64,000 nucleotides of DNA from positions 1 to 64,000 of the forward strand of contig JAKSCC010000225.1 in assembly GCA_022360815.1 (NCBI GenBank). The letters run 5' to 3'. Numbering within the stretch: position 1 is the stretch's first letter; each line of letters opens with the position of its first letter. The position numbers and the translations under genes are program-made. The DNA comes from Desulfobacterales bacterium. GTDB lineage: Bacteria > Desulfobacterota > Desulfobacteria > Desulfobacterales > Desulfolunaceae. The notes beneath the pieces are model-generated. The model was not told the origin of the DNA. It did not search any database and saw only the letters and a list, made by a program, of their open reading frames with translations. Positions 1-9,079 of the stretch are shown one piece after another.

Positions 1-205
1 GCTGCTGCTTGACGCTGATCTGAAAAACCACTTCGCTTTGGTCTTCATTGTACTCGTTGGCTATAGACCCGGGCATGACCCAGGTGTCTTTGTGAAGTGA
101 AAACCCTTCCGTGTTGTGGGTGATGGCGTGATGAGATGATCCAGCCCAAGTGGTGGAGACCAGAGAAAGTAGAGCAAGAAGCGAAAGAAGAGTGCGGCGC
201 AACAT
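1..205 (-). CDS. Phospholipase A1-like outer-membrane protein, N-terminal part (runs off left edge)
   Basis: An open frame reads leftward from an ATG at 205-203 to the window edge, giving 68 codons with no stop. It starts with a clear signal peptide (MLRRTLL, then a Leu-rich core, then TTWAGS). A segment follows with WVMPGSIANEY and EVVFQISVKQQ, which resembles the start of the OMPLA/PldA family (a conserved first strand, then a xFQxSxK strand before the barrel). PldA hydrolyses phospholipids that have leaked into the outer leaflet of the outer membrane. The catalytic His/Ser lie outside the window, so this rests on the N-terminal pattern only. It is divergent in type from its right neighbour hrpA but on the same strand, 117 bp beyond the hrpA stop. 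Confidence 0.55.
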   Translation of the reverse strand, partial: MLRRTLLSLLALLSLVSTTWAGSSHHAITHNTEGFSLHKDTWVMPGSIANEYNEDQSEVVFQISVKQQ

Positions 206-321
206 ATGTATACCAACCCATAATTGTGACGAGGCGGCTGTGGGCCACCCCATATTTCCAAAGATAAAATGGGGTTTTTTAACAGGCGTAAAGGGGGTTG
301 GTCAACAGCAAAGGGAAAACA

Positions 322-3300
322 CTAAACCATCACCTCGATCTCCTTGATTCGTTTTAAGAGCCGTTTGGCCGAAACTTTTTCCCTGGTGCCGATCTCCTGG
401 GCAAAAACAGAGATCTTATACTCTTCGATGGACCAGAAGAGGGCTTCGATCGCCTCGCGCTTTTCGTGGGAGGAGTCGGGCGAAAGAGAGGCGACAAGGG
501 TGTTCATCGCCTTGACAAAGGGGGCCACCTCTTTGGCTTTTGCGCGATCTTTTTCAGGGGCGTCAAAGGCCCTTTTGGCCCTTACGGTGATGGCGCGAAT
601 AAAGCGCTCCAGCTGCTCAAGCCTTTGGGGTTCGTAAAGCGCGATAAAGTTTTTGGGCACCAGAAGATCCAGCTCGTTTCGCAGCATGGAGGTGAGAAGC
701 TGGCCCGCCGGGGTTTTGCTTCGTTTGAGCTCTTCAGAGTAGATAAAGGCGCTGGTCTCGTGGTAGCGGGTGAGAAGGGCTTCAACAGCCCGCAAGAGCT
801 TTTGGCCCGTGGGGTAGAGCCCGCCAGAGACCTTTTGAAGGTGGGATGAAAAGGCCTCTTGGGTTCGAATGTTTGACGGAAAAAGAAGCTGGGTCACCCG
901 CAGGGCGAGACCCCTGGAGAGAGTCTGGTCGCCTCCGAAGTAGGCGGCCTTTTTTTTTGTCTCTCCGGTAAGCTTCAGCTCCTTTTCAAGTGCCTTTACC
1001 TCTTTGGAGAGCTTTTGCCTGACAAGCTCCGCCACCCCGTTTCGGTGGTGATAAGCGGCGTCAGAGGAGTGCCTGAAGAGGGTGAGTGAGACGCCCTTTT
1101 CCCCACGTTTCAGCCCGGGAAATCCGGCAACGCCATTGGGCCCTTCCACCATCTCGGGAATCTCATCCAGGGGCCATTCGGTAAGCCCTGATTTTTCCCA
1201 GGACTTTTTAAGGGTCGAAAAGCCATCTTCTGAAGGCTTTTCATCGGTGGGGGTGAGAAGCACCGCCTTATCCCTTGAAACCGCAATCTCTTTGCCCTTG
1301 GAACTGGTCAGCGCAATGCGGACCTTGAGGTGATCGGGAATGGTTTGGGGGCTCCAGGCGTTGGGGGGAATGCGCACTCCAAATTTTTTGGCAATAAAAG
1401 AGCCCAGAGCGGTGATAAGGGGGCGTGAGGGAAAGCGTCCCTCACTTAAGAGCTGTATCTCTTCCATCTCTTCCACAAGGGTTGCAACGGTGTCGGAGAC
1501 CGGAACCAGCCGTTTGCGATACTCCTTGGGAAGTCCTTTGATCATGGCCTCAATTTTTTCGGGCATAAGCCCTGAGACCACCCAGTCCAGAGACTCTTTT
1601 GAAAGGGCCTTGGCCGAGTGGGCCGGCACTTTGAGGGTCACACCGTCTCTCTCTTTTCCGGGCTCAAAGGCGTAGGACAGGGAAAAAGAGCTGCCCCCAA
1701 CGGAGATATCCTGGGGAAAGGCGGAGAGTTCTTCGGCCTGGGGCTGGTACCGTGCGATGGCCTCGGGGTCCATTTTGAGGTGGTCGCTTCCGCTTTGGCG
1801 CAGGCGCCGGGCCAGGGTTCGAATATCCCAGACAGGCTCCAGCTTTTCCGCGTAAAAGGCGAAGAGATCCTCTTCGCTGATGAGAATATCCCGCCTTCGA
1901 ATGCGGTCTTCCACTTCGCGAATGTCTTGAACCAGATCCCAGTTGTGGGTCAAAAATTCAAAATCGTCTCCTTTTTTCGGGATATCCAGATCGCCTTCCA
2001 CCAGAGCCGAGCGGATAAAGATGCGGGTGGCCTCTTGGGGGTCTGTGCTTCCAAAGAGAACCTTTCTTTCGGAGACAATAATAAGGCCAAAAAGGGTGAG
2101 CTGCTCATCGGCCACCACAGCCCCCATCTTTTTCTCCCACCTTGGGTTGAAATGGCTTCGTTTGACCAGATCTTTTCCCAGCTCTTCCAGCCAGGCGCAA
2201 TCGATGCGCGCCACATTGCGGGCAAAGAGACGGGAGGTCTCGACCATCTCTGAGGCGACAATCCAGTTGCCCCCTTTTCCGTAGAGCCCCGATCCCGGAA
2301 AGATCATCACCTCTCGGCCTTTGGTGGCGTGGTAGAGGTTCTTCTCTTTTGCGGTGGCAATGCTTGACAGGTAGCCGGAGAGAAGGGCCTTGTGAATGGC
2401 GGTGTACTCTGCACCAAAGCTTGTTTTCTGCTTTTTTCTTTCAGGTGCGCTCTTTTCGGTCGGTTCTTTTTTTTGCGAAAGGTCGAACTCTCTCATCAGG
2501 CGGGAGAGCTGCCCGTGGATGTCGATCCACTCGCGCATGCGCAGAAAGGAGATGTAGTTCGCCTTGCAGAAGGCCTTCATCAAAGCGACCCGCTTGGAGC
2601 CGTCCATGTGCTCTTTAAACCGCTTCCAGATGTTTAAAAGGGTCACAAAATCTGAAAGGGGGTCTTTAAAGGCGGCATGTTTCTGATCGGCCTGGGCCTC
2701 TTTGTCTTCGGGGCGCTCACGGGGGTCTCGAATGGTCAGGGCCGAGGCGATGACCAGCATCTCTTCAAGGCACCCTTGGGTGTGGGCTTCAATCAAAATG
2801 CGGGAGAGTTTGGGATCCACCGGAATGGAGGCCATGATGCGGCCGATTTCGGTGAGCTTGAAGATGGTTTTCTGATCCCGTCCCTTTGCCTCACAAATGG
2901 CGCCCAGCTCCACCAGGGTTTGAAATCCGTCGGAGATGCTTTTGGCAGAGGGCGGGTCTACAAAGGGGAAGGTCTCCACCCGGCCCAGCCTTAACGAAAG
3001 CATGCGAAGGATCACCTCAGCCAGGTTGGCGCGCAGAATCTCAGGCAGGGTGAAAAGGGGCCGTCCCATGTAAGAGGCCTCGTCGTAGAGCCGAATGCAG
3101 ACCCCGTTTTCCACACGGCCGCACCGGCCCTTTCTCTGGTCGGCGCTGGATCGGGAGATCTCCATGACCGGAAGGCTGGTGGTTCGGGTTCGAGGCGAGT
3201 AGCTTGGAATTCGGGCCAAGCCGCTGTCGATTACATATTTGATGCCCGGAATGGTGATGGAGGTCTCGGCCACGTTGGTGGAGACAATCACCTTGCGCAT

Positions 3301-4317
3301 GGGGGCCGAGAGAAAAACTTTTTTCTGATCGGCTGCCGAAAGCCTTGCGTAGAGGGGCAGCACCGAAAGGCCTCGGTATCTTCTTCCCTCGATCAGATCG
3401 CAGGTTTCCCGAATGTCCGCTTCGGTGGGCATAAAGATCAGAAAGTCCCCATGGGGGCCCAGCCTTACCAGATCATCCAGGGCCTTTACGGCCTCTTCAA
3501 CGTAGCTCTCATCTCTGCTTTCAAGGGGGCGGTGAATCACCTCAACGGGAAAGGTGCGGCCAGACACCTCAATAATGGGGGCGTCCCCAAAGGCTTTGGA
3601 GAATTTTTCCGTGTCGATGGTGGCTGAGGTGACAATGATTTTGAGATCTTTGCGCTTTTTGGCAAGGGTTCTTAAGATTCCTAAAATAAAGTCGATATTG
3701 AGGCTTCTTTCATGGGCCTCATCCACGATGATGGTGTCGTAGTTGGAGAGAAAGGGGTCGCCCTGGGCTTCGGCCAGCAAGATGCCGTCGGTCATCAGCC
3801 GAATGGTGCCGTTGTCGTCTCCTGTTTCGTGGAATCGTATTTTGTAGCCCACAGTCTGGCCGGGCTCTTCGCCCATCTCTTCGGCCAGGCGCGAGGCCAC
3901 CGAAACCGCAGCAATACGTCGGGGCTGGGTCACGGCAATGAGGCCGGCCTGCCCCCTTCCTGCCTCAATGCAGAATTTGGGGATCTGGGTGGTTTTTCCC
4001 GACCCGGTCTCCCCGGAGATAATCACCACCTGATGTTGGCGTATGGTTTCAACGATCTCATCCCGGCGGGCTGTCACGGGAAGGTCGGTGTTGTAGTTGA
4101 GCTGCGGGTGTCTGGCGCTTCTTTTTTTTCGTTCGTTCGAAGAGGCCTCAATTTTTTTGGCGAGGCGGGTAAGGGCTTTTTCCTCTTTTTCTCCCGGCGT
4201 TTTTGCCCTTTGGAGTTTTTTGAGTTCCCGCCGGATGGGGTGACGATCCCGAATCATGGTGCGGCCAAGGGATCGGAACTGTTTTTCCAGTTTTTTTTGA
4301 AATGCCAATAAATTCAT
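322..4317 (-). CDS. hrpA: ATP-dependent RNA helicase HrpA (DEAH-box)
   Basis: This is a 1331-residue DEAH/RHA helicase, close to the usual length of HrpA (about 1300). In order: Walker A GETGSGKTT at about residues 102-110, DEAH at about 199-202, the SAT motif in VTSATIDTEKF, and motif VI in QRKGRCGR at about 410. A helicase-associated domain, an OB-fold and a long C-terminal HrpA-specific region follow. HrpA unwinds RNA and is linked to fimbrial mRNA processing and to rescue of stalled or collided ribosomes. The start MNLLAFQKKLEKQF fits the family's short basic N-terminus. The gene stands alone, with no close operon partner. Its long GC-rich frame throws large shadow ORFs on the plus strand, which I ignore. 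Confidence 0.96.
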   Translation of the reverse strand: MNLLAFQKKLEKQFRSLGRTMIRDRHPIRRELKKLQRAKTPGEKEEKALTRLAKKIEASSNERKKRSARHPQLNYNTDLPVTARRDEIVETIRQHQVVIISGETGSGKTTQIPKFCIEAGRGQAGLIAVTQPRRIAAVSVASRLAEEMGEEPGQTVGYKIRFHETGDDNGTIRLMTDGILLAEAQGDPFLSNYDTIIVDEAHERSLNIDFILGILRTLAKKRKDLKIIVTSATIDTEKFSKAFGDAPIIEVSGRTFPVEVIHRPLESRDESYVEEAVKALDDLVRLGPHGDFLIFMPTEADIRETCDLIEGRRYRGLSVLPLYARLSAADQKKVFLSAPMRKVIVSTNVAETSITIPGIKYVIDSGLARIPSYSPRTRTTSLPVMEISRSSADQRKGRCGRVENGVCIRLYDEASYMGRPLFTLPEILRANLAEVILRMLSLRLGRVETFPFVDPPSAKSISDGFQTLVELGAICEAKGRDQKTIFKLTEIGRIMASIPVDPKLSRILIEAHTQGCLEEMLVIASALTIRDPRERPEDKEAQADQKHAAFKDPLSDFVTLLNIWKRFKEHMDGSKRVALMKAFCKANYISFLRMREWIDIHGQLSRLMREFDLSQKKEPTEKSAPERKKQKTSFGAEYTAIHKALLSGYLSSIATAKEKNLYHATKGREVMIFPGSGLYGKGGNWIVASEMVETSRLFARNVARIDCAWLEELGKDLVKRSHFNPRWEKKMGAVVADEQLTLFGLIIVSERKVLFGSTDPQEATRIFIRSALVEGDLDIPKKGDDFEFLTHNWDLVQDIREVEDRIRRRDILISEEDLFAFYAEKLEPVWDIRTLARRLRQSGSDHLKMDPEAIARYQPQAEELSAFPQDISVGGSSFSLSYAFEPGKERDGVTLKVPAHSAKALSKESLDWVVSGLMPEKIEAMIKGLPKEYRKRLVPVSDTVATLVEEMEEIQLLSEGRFPSRPLITALGSFIAKKFGVRIPPNAWSPQTIPDHLKVRIALTSSKGKEIAVSRDKAVLLTPTDEKPSEDGFSTLKKSWEKSGLTEWPLDEIPEMVEGPNGVAGFPGLKRGEKGVSLTLFRHSSDAAYHHRNGVAELVRQKLSKEVKALEKELKLTGETKKKAAYFGGDQTLSRGLALRVTQLLFPSNIRTQEAFSSHLQKVSGGLYPTGQKLLRAVEALLTRYHETSAFIYSEELKRSKTPAGQLLTSMLRNELDLLVPKNFIALYEPQRLEQLERFIRAITVRAKRAFDAPEKDRAKAKEVAPFVKAMNTLVASLSPDSSHEKREAIEALFWSIEEYKISVFAQEIGTREKVSAKRLLKRIKEIEVMV

Positions 4318-4720
4318 GGGGCTTCTGCTGTAAATGGAAAGTTATTACGACTTTATCAAGCTTGTTTTTGGGTTGGCATACTCTAATGAGATTGGCGTGC
4401 AAAATCAAGAGGCGGAAAATGTGATGTGACAGGGTACGTTTAGCTTGCTAATCGTTAGTCTTTTTAGGTAAAATATATATGATTTTGAGTGGGGTAGCAC
4501 CTTTTTCCCAAGTCAAAATAGAGGCAATGAAGGGTTATGGCCGTGCAACCAGTTGATTACACCCTGTTTGCTTTAGGGTGGCTTGCCGAAGAACAAGGCT
4601 TTTAAAGTACGCATAAAGGGTGAAGCCCAATGAGTGGGCAAAGCAAGTTTAGAAGGGACAGGGTTTTGGTCGCTTAAAAGTACGGCAAAAAAACATGCAT
4701 CCAAATTATCGGAGGGGAGT
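4318..4720. other. Intergenic region between divergent genes
   Basis: A 403-bp gap between the start of hrpA (minus) and the start of the plus-strand gene at 4721. It is AT-richer than the flanks. It contains a short imperfect hairpin around 4559-4581 (ACACCCTG ... AGGGTGG). An open frame runs in from 4634 but the strong ribosome site lies at 4711-4717. It presumably holds both promoters, but I see no convincing -35/-10 pair and no RNA gene. Confidence 0.5.
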
Positions 4721-5770
4721 ATGACAACCGTCTTTATATGGAACAACAATCAGATTACCCACAAGATCAGCTCCAAGATTGGTTATACACCCAGCTCAAA
4801 GGCTGTGATTGGTCATGCCTGCATGAATATCCACGATCACTTCACCTCGCTTTTCAATGAGACCTTCGATGGGCTGTCCAACAATGATGATTCCCATGTG
4901 AGCTGGTGGCCTGCGGGTGAGGGGGCAAACAAGAGGGATAGTGTGGGGACGGGAAAATCATCTGGGAATCTGTTGCACGACGTTTTTTTGGAGACATACG
5001 CTCCCGACCATATCATCCGTATTGACAACCCTCCCCTATCGCATATTCAGCGAATGGAGAAAGAGTGGGAAAAGCAGCTTAAAAAAGAACACGAACCGGG
5101 GAGCTACCACTTTATGAAGGAAAATTGTTCGCGAATCGTCTCTCGAGTCCTTCGAAGGGGTTACAACATGGGGCGCGGAAATATCAAATACGGTCAGGTG
5201 GCCTCAGGCATCTGGACCCCGCTCATGGTTAAAAGGCTGGCTATGGATCTTAAAGGCGGTCCAAAGCTTGATAAGCCAGCGCGGCAGCTGACCTGGAGTC
5301 AGTTTATTAACGAGCTGGTGGAAGAGGGGGTTATTTTTCCCAAAACAGGTAGCTTGTTAAAGCTTTTGAAGCGTCGGGCCAGCAATCGAGGAAGCAGTGG
5401 TGCCAACGCCCGTTTTGACTTTTCCAAGGAAGATAGCATTCTGGAACGGTTTCAAAAAAAGAGCCTGCCGAAGTTTACCAAAGAGAAGAATTTTCCCATG
5501 TCGCTTATTGGCTACACCGAGGCGCGTGGGCTTCAGTACTCGATTGAAGATTCTGAAGAGGTTACTATGGAGCTGCTGGGCCTTGAACTTCAGCCCAACG
5601 AGTTCGCCGAGTTTACCCGAAGCGGAAAGTCCGCCAGGTGGATGAATTTTGCGGAAACTGTCCCCACTTTGATTTCTGCCAAGCCCAAGCGGCGGAAGAC
5701 CGTATCCAAGGAAAACGCCTCTATGAGGAAGTCCACAAAAGGAGCACCACCACCCCAGCCCTCAAGGTAG
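4721..5770 (+). CDS. Unrecognised protein with permuted papain/LRAT-like hydrolase signature
   Basis: A 349-residue protein without signal peptide or membrane segment. I do not recognise a named family. Residues 31-37 read GHACMNI, residues 61-64 read SWWP, and residues 134-140 read ENCSRIV followed by SRVLRRG. The order (His in a GHAxxxI strand, an SWWP motif, then Cys in an NCxxxV helix) is that of circularly permuted NlpC/P60 or LRAT-like papain folds, with H32 and C136 as candidate catalytic residues. The C-terminal 200 residues are basic, Lys/Arg/Ser-rich and unassigned. The ATG at 4721 was chosen because GGAGGGG sits at 4711-4717; the open frame itself begins at 4634. It stands alone between minus-strand genes. 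Possible roles are an amidase, an acyltransferase or a toxin/effector; nothing nearby identifies a secretion system or immunity gene. A 7-bp hairpin (5839-5857) follows but has no T-run. Confidence 0.75.
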   Translation: MTTVFIWNNNQITHKISSKIGYTPSSKAVIGHACMNIHDHFTSLFNETFDGLSNNDDSHVSWWPAGEGANKRDSVGTGKSSGNLLHDVFLETYAPDHIIRIDNPPLSHIQRMEKEWEKQLKKEHEPGSYHFMKENCSRIVSRVLRRGYNMGRGNIKYGQVASGIWTPLMVKRLAMDLKGGPKLDKPARQLTWSQFINELVEEGVIFPKTGSLLKLLKRRASNRGSSGANARFDFSKEDSILERFQKKSLPKFTKEKNFPMSLIGYTEARGLQYSIEDSEEVTMELLGLELQPNEFAEFTRSGKSARWMNFAETVPTLISAKPKRRKTVSKENASMRKSTKGAPPPQPSR

Positions 5771-5897
5771 ACTTGGGGCCGCATATCTATTTGGGCCAAG
5801 GAGTTTGTTGATTCTGTGGGCTCGAGTTGTTTCTCTTGGTGAGGTTTCGTACCTCACTGGGGAAAGCTGTGCGTGTGAGTGATTTTTTATTTTGGGG

Positions 5898-6467
5898 TCA
5901 GGTTATATAAAAGGCATCCAAAAGCTCTTTGAGTTCAGCTTGTCTTTCTTTAACGGTTTGAAAATTATCGGGAGACGAGGTCTTCTCGGCTTCTGCAATG
6001 GCATGGCCCAGTGTGAGGTTCGCCTCTTTAAGGGCGATAATTTGCTCAGAGATGTTCTCTTGCGCCTCATTGATCATGTCGGCTTCGGGCTGAAGGTGGT
6101 CTTTGCGCCTTAAAACAACCGGACGTGTAAAGTCGCCCTCGGCCATACACTCAAATGTTCGTGAAAAGTTGACAAGGGGACCACAGATGCGGTGGGTTGT
6201 GATCATAAGGTGGATAAAAAAGAGGAGAAAAAGGACCACCATTGATGGCACAAGCCGCTGGGCCAAAATGAGAAAGGTTTGCGCTGACCGGTATTGAATG
6301 GCCAAGTCTGGCGTGGTGAACATCTCTCGAAGAACGGGAAGAAGGGTAAATCCCAAAGTGATGGCCAGCATGACAATCATGTAGGCGAGGCTAACCAAAA
6401 GGATCCGGAGCTGAAGGGCCCGGTTGATGATAAAATTTCTCCACTGACGTTTGTAGTCCTGGCTCAT
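5898..6467 (-). CDS. HAMP-domain membrane protein
   Basis: A 189-residue protein with two predicted transmembrane helices (about residues 20-45 and 72-92) separated by a short periplasmic segment. A HAMP linker follows (about 90-145; GPLVNFSRTFECMAEGDFTRPV, in which an x-G-x-x-x-P pattern and an EGD turn can be seen), then a short helical tail. There is no methyl-accepting, kinase or cyclase output domain, so it ends soon after the HAMP. It begins 8 bp after the stop of the pilin-like gene (6476-6946), so the two are almost certainly co-transcribed. A sensory or structural scaffold role is inference; the binding partner is unknown. Confidence 0.85.
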   Translation of the reverse strand: MSQDYKRQWRNFIINRALQLRILLVSLAYMIVMLAITLGFTLLPVLREMFTTPDLAIQYRSAQTFLILAQRLVPSMVVLFLLFFIHLMITTHRICGPLVNFSRTFECMAEGDFTRPVVLRRKDHLQPEADMINEAQENISEQIIALKEANLTLGHAIAEAEKTSSPDNFQTVKERQAELKELLDAFYIT

Positions 6468-6475
6468 GGGGCAGG

Positions 6476-6946
6476 TTACCTCTCAATAATGCGGTCTGTT
6501 GCAAAGTTGTATTCAAACACCGTGTTGGAACGGGTGTGTTTTGCTTGGAGAATATATGGGTTGGCTTGGTCGTATGGGGCGCATGGGTCACCGGTAATAA
6601 CAGTAATGGATACCCCCTTGGAAAGGGAGTAGTTCTCCACAAGAAGGGAGGACTTAAGGCCGTCGTTTCTTAGGGATTGCCCCTGTTCGCCCAGGCAGGT
6701 TCCATGCATGTTGTGGTGAAATTTTTGAAAGTCGGCAAAGAGTAGTAAGTCGTGTCGAGTGGTGATATTGCAGGCAGATTCTCTGGAGAATTGTATAAAG
6801 AGAGTGCCTCCCGCAATAATGACAACGAAGGCCAAAGCGGCAACAATGAGTTGCCGTATCGATATGCTGACCTTTCGTTCTTCTCGTGGTCGACGGGGTT
6901 TGCGTGAGGCATACCTGCGATGTTTGGGTGGGGTTTGCATAGTCAT
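6476..6946 (-). CDS. Membrane-anchored pilin-like protein, function unknown
   Basis: About 156 residues from the ATG at 6946. A very basic N-terminus (KHRRYASRKPRRPREERK) is followed by one transmembrane helix (QLIVAALAFVVIIAGGTLF) and a globular domain. The start of that domain (DLLLFADFQKFHHNMHG) and its end (VFEYNFATDRI) recall the disulfide-bearing globular domains of deltaproteobacterial type IV pilins. There is no prepilin peptidase cleavage motif, so it should stay membrane-anchored rather than be assembled in the normal way. The start is uncertain: the frame stays open to a GTG at 7021, and neither start has a good Shine-Dalgarno site. It is the first gene of a two-gene unit with the HAMP protein at 5898-6467. 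Confidence 0.7.
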   Translation of the reverse strand: MTMQTPPKHRRYASRKPRRPREERKVSISIRQLIVAALAFVVIIAGGTLFIQFSRESACNITTRHDLLLFADFQKFHHNMHGTCLGEQGQSLRNDGLKSSLLVENYSLSKGVSITVITGDPCAPYDQANPYILQAKHTRSNTVFEYNFATDRIIER

Positions 6947-7202
6947 AGCAGTGCCATGTTGGATTGCATCTTCGGTTTTGTGTGTGAGGTTCAGCCATCC
7001 GAAAGCATAATCGACGTTCACCCGTCTGATTCTGAATATGGGTGAAAGTCGATTATGCTTTAAATTCTTATGGCAAGCAATCTTAAATTTGTTTTTTGCT
7101 TTGCTATTGTTGGGGATCGTTATTGTTTCGCTTTTTTGGAAGCTATTTTCGATTTGCTGTTTTTTTGCTTTTTAGGGTGGGGCTCATGAAATGAGGATTG
7201 GG

Positions 7203-8141
7203 TTACCGGATGTGTACGGTGAGGAGAAGGTCTCCCCTGTACCCATCAGGATGAGGAAGGCCAAGCCCCTTTAGGCGAAGCTGTTTTCCAGAGGAGAGGC
7301 CGGGTGGGATGGTCACCTTGAGGAGTCGGCCCCTTCCGAATTGTGCCACATTGATCATTTTAAGGGTCCCCCGTTTTGATTCACGGGAGGTAATGGAGAT
7401 GTGACCGGTGAGGTTAAACCCGCCGTTTGCCACTTCAACGTGGACAAGCTGAAGTTTGTGGGTGCGCCTGCGGGTGGCTTGAAAACGTCTGGTGGGCGCC
7501 TCTCTTCCAGAGAGAAAGATCCAGCCCATACCAAAAAGAAATCCGCCAATGTGAGCCCACCAGGCGATATGGCTGGTACTTGCTCCTGTGGCATTGAGAA
7601 ATTGCATCACAAACCAGAGGCCTAAATAGATAAAGGCGGGGATCTCAAAGAAGAGGGGAATAAAGACAATGGGAATCAGGGTGAGCACTTTGGCTTTGGG
7701 GTAGAGCAGGAAATAGGCTCCCATGACGGCTGCCACGGCACCGCTGGCCCCAATGGTGGGGGTGGTGGAGGAGGCGTTAAACAGAAGGTGGGTGATTCCT
7801 GATGCGAGTCCGCCTGTGAGATAGAAGAGCAGGTAGCCCAAGTGCCCCAGGCGATCTTCCACGTTGTCCCCAAAGATGTAGAGACTGAGCATATTACCGA
7901 GAATATGCATCCACCCACCGTGGAGAAACATGAAGGAGAAAAGGGCAAAGAGTTGATGCCACAGGCCGAAGTGATTCCATGCCTCCATGCTGATGTAGCG
8001 TGCCGGGACCAGGCCGTAGACCTGATAAAAGTGGGGTGGGGCAAAACGGGTCTGTAGAAACACAACCACATTGATGGCAATAAGGGCGTAGTTTACCACC
8101 GGAAGGGTTCGCGACTCAATGGTATCTCGAAGTGGGATCAT
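7203..8141 (-). CDS. Rhomboid intramembrane serine protease with DnaJ-like C-terminal domain
   Basis: 312 residues. The first 210 form a six-helix rhomboid core: HGGWMH at 74-79, N83, the GASGA nucleophile motif at 131-135 (S133), and the catalytic His in HIAWWAHIGG (H197). Rhomboids cut substrate helices inside the membrane. After a basic linker, residues about 225-312 form a soluble beta-rich tail. It ends RLLKVTIPPGLSSGKQLRLKG and then RGDLLLTVHI, which closely resembles the C-terminal substrate-binding domain of DnaJ/CbpA. A rhomboid plus chaperone-like tail is unusual. It may present or recognise unfolded substrate, but that is inference. An AGGTG site sits 5 bases before the ATG. Confidence 0.92.
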   Translation of the reverse strand: MIPLRDTIESRTLPVVNYALIAINVVVFLQTRFAPPHFYQVYGLVPARYISMEAWNHFGLWHQLFALFSFMFLHGGWMHILGNMLSLYIFGDNVEDRLGHLGYLLFYLTGGLASGITHLLFNASSTTPTIGASGAVAAVMGAYFLLYPKAKVLTLIPIVFIPLFFEIPAFIYLGLWFVMQFLNATGASTSHIAWWAHIGGFLFGMGWIFLSGREAPTRRFQATRRRTHKLQLVHVEVANGGFNLTGHISITSRESKRGTLKMINVAQFGRGRLLKVTIPPGLSSGKQLRLKGLGLPHPDGYRGDLLLTVHIR

Positions 8142-8180
8142 GGGGCACCTGCAATGGGCTCAGACTCAGGGGAAACCCGA

Positions 8181-8232
8181 AAAAAAGCGGGGCTGTAGCC
8201 AAGGATTCTCTCTTATGGTGCCCGCTTTTTTT
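8181..8232. terminator. Rho-independent terminator, probably for the MarC-family gene
   Basis: An 11-bp stem, AAAAAAGCGGG at 8181-8191 with CCCGCTTTTTT at 8221-8231, has A and T runs on both sides, so it would work on either strand. It lies between the stop of the minus-strand gene at 8260 and the rhomboid start. The loop is about 29 nt. Confidence 0.65.
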
Positions 8233-8259
8233 CTCTTCCGCAAGTGGGGTGAGGTGTTG

Positions 8260-8859
8260 TCACACGAGAAGAAAGTTTCGAATCCCGGTAAAGATAATTT
8301 GAGCAGAGATGGCAGAGATCATCAGCCCGGTTACTTTGGAGAGGATGACCACCCCCTGTTTTCCCACCCGTTTTTCCATGAGCTGAGAAAAGTAGAGCAT
8401 GGTGCCTACCATGGCTGAGGCTGTGAAGATCGCAGCACCTACCTGAAGTTTGGCCGCAAAGCTAGCGGTCTCTGCGCCAAAGAGAAGCATCACGCCGATG
8501 ACACCCGGCCCTACGGTCATGGGCAGTGCAAGGGGCACCACAGCAATATCGTCGCCTTCACCCGCGCTTTTGATCTTGGATGTTCCTCCAACCATGGAGA
8601 CTCCCGAGAGAAAAAGGATACTTCCCGCCCCAATGCGAAAGGCATCTAAGGTGATCCCAAAGAGGTCAAAGAGGTATTTTCCAAAGAGAAAGATGCAAAA
8701 AGAGATGATAATTACCGCCTTGGTCACTCGAATAGCCAGGCATTTCTTCTCTTTTTCCGACATCTCTTGAGTCATGGAGATAAAGGCAGAGAGAACAAAA
8801 AAAGGGGTCAAAATAAAGAATATTTTAAGGGTGTGGTTTATGAAGAGTGGAAAGTTCAC
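8260..8859 (-). CDS. MarC-family integral membrane protein
   Basis: 199 residues with six predicted membrane helices. Family marks are the early polar segment LTPFFVLSAFISMTQ, then FRIGAGSILFLSGVSMV, then VPLALPMTVGPGVIGVMLL, the Pro/Gly helix typical of MarC/YchE/SnatA proteins. The family was once linked to multiple antibiotic resistance, a link since withdrawn. Some archaeal members are amino-acid transporters, so the substrate here is unknown. The start is a GTG at 8859-8857 with AAGGAAG about 9 bases upstream. It is monocistronic by spacing. Confidence 0.9.
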   Translation of the reverse strand: MNFPLFINHTLKIFFILTPFFVLSAFISMTQEMSEKEKKCLAIRVTKAVIIISFCIFLFGKYLFDLFGITLDAFRIGAGSILFLSGVSMVGGTSKIKSAGEGDDIAVVPLALPMTVGPGVIGVMLLFGAETASFAAKLQVGAAIFTASAMVGTMLYFSQLMEKRVGKQGVVILSKVTGLMISAISAQIIFTGIRNFLLV

Positions 8860-9079
8860 GGTGAATGCTTCCTTGGTTTATGGTTCGGTTGATCGGAAGC
8901 TCTCTATACACCAATTGAAGATGGGATAAAACCGCTTTTCACAGAGTGTTGTTACGATGTGTGGGGCCAGAGGAAGGGGGCGGTTTTTTGAAGATATTTA
9001 AGACGGCTTTGCCGGTGAATGGTGATCCGATACACCCCTTTTTTAAGCGAGGTGTATCTATAATGGCTTCACGGTGTGA

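Noticed and set aside
247-280. ACCCCAT/ATGGGGT hairpin with T6, plus orientation
   Set aside because: There is no plus-strand gene upstream in the window and the orientation is wrong for the minus-strand hrpA, so it was not called a terminator.
3712-4311. 199-residue plus-strand frame in hrpA, and similar long plus frames (1618-2253, 20737-21330)
   Set aside because: Opposite strand to helicase or RND genes with unmistakable motifs.
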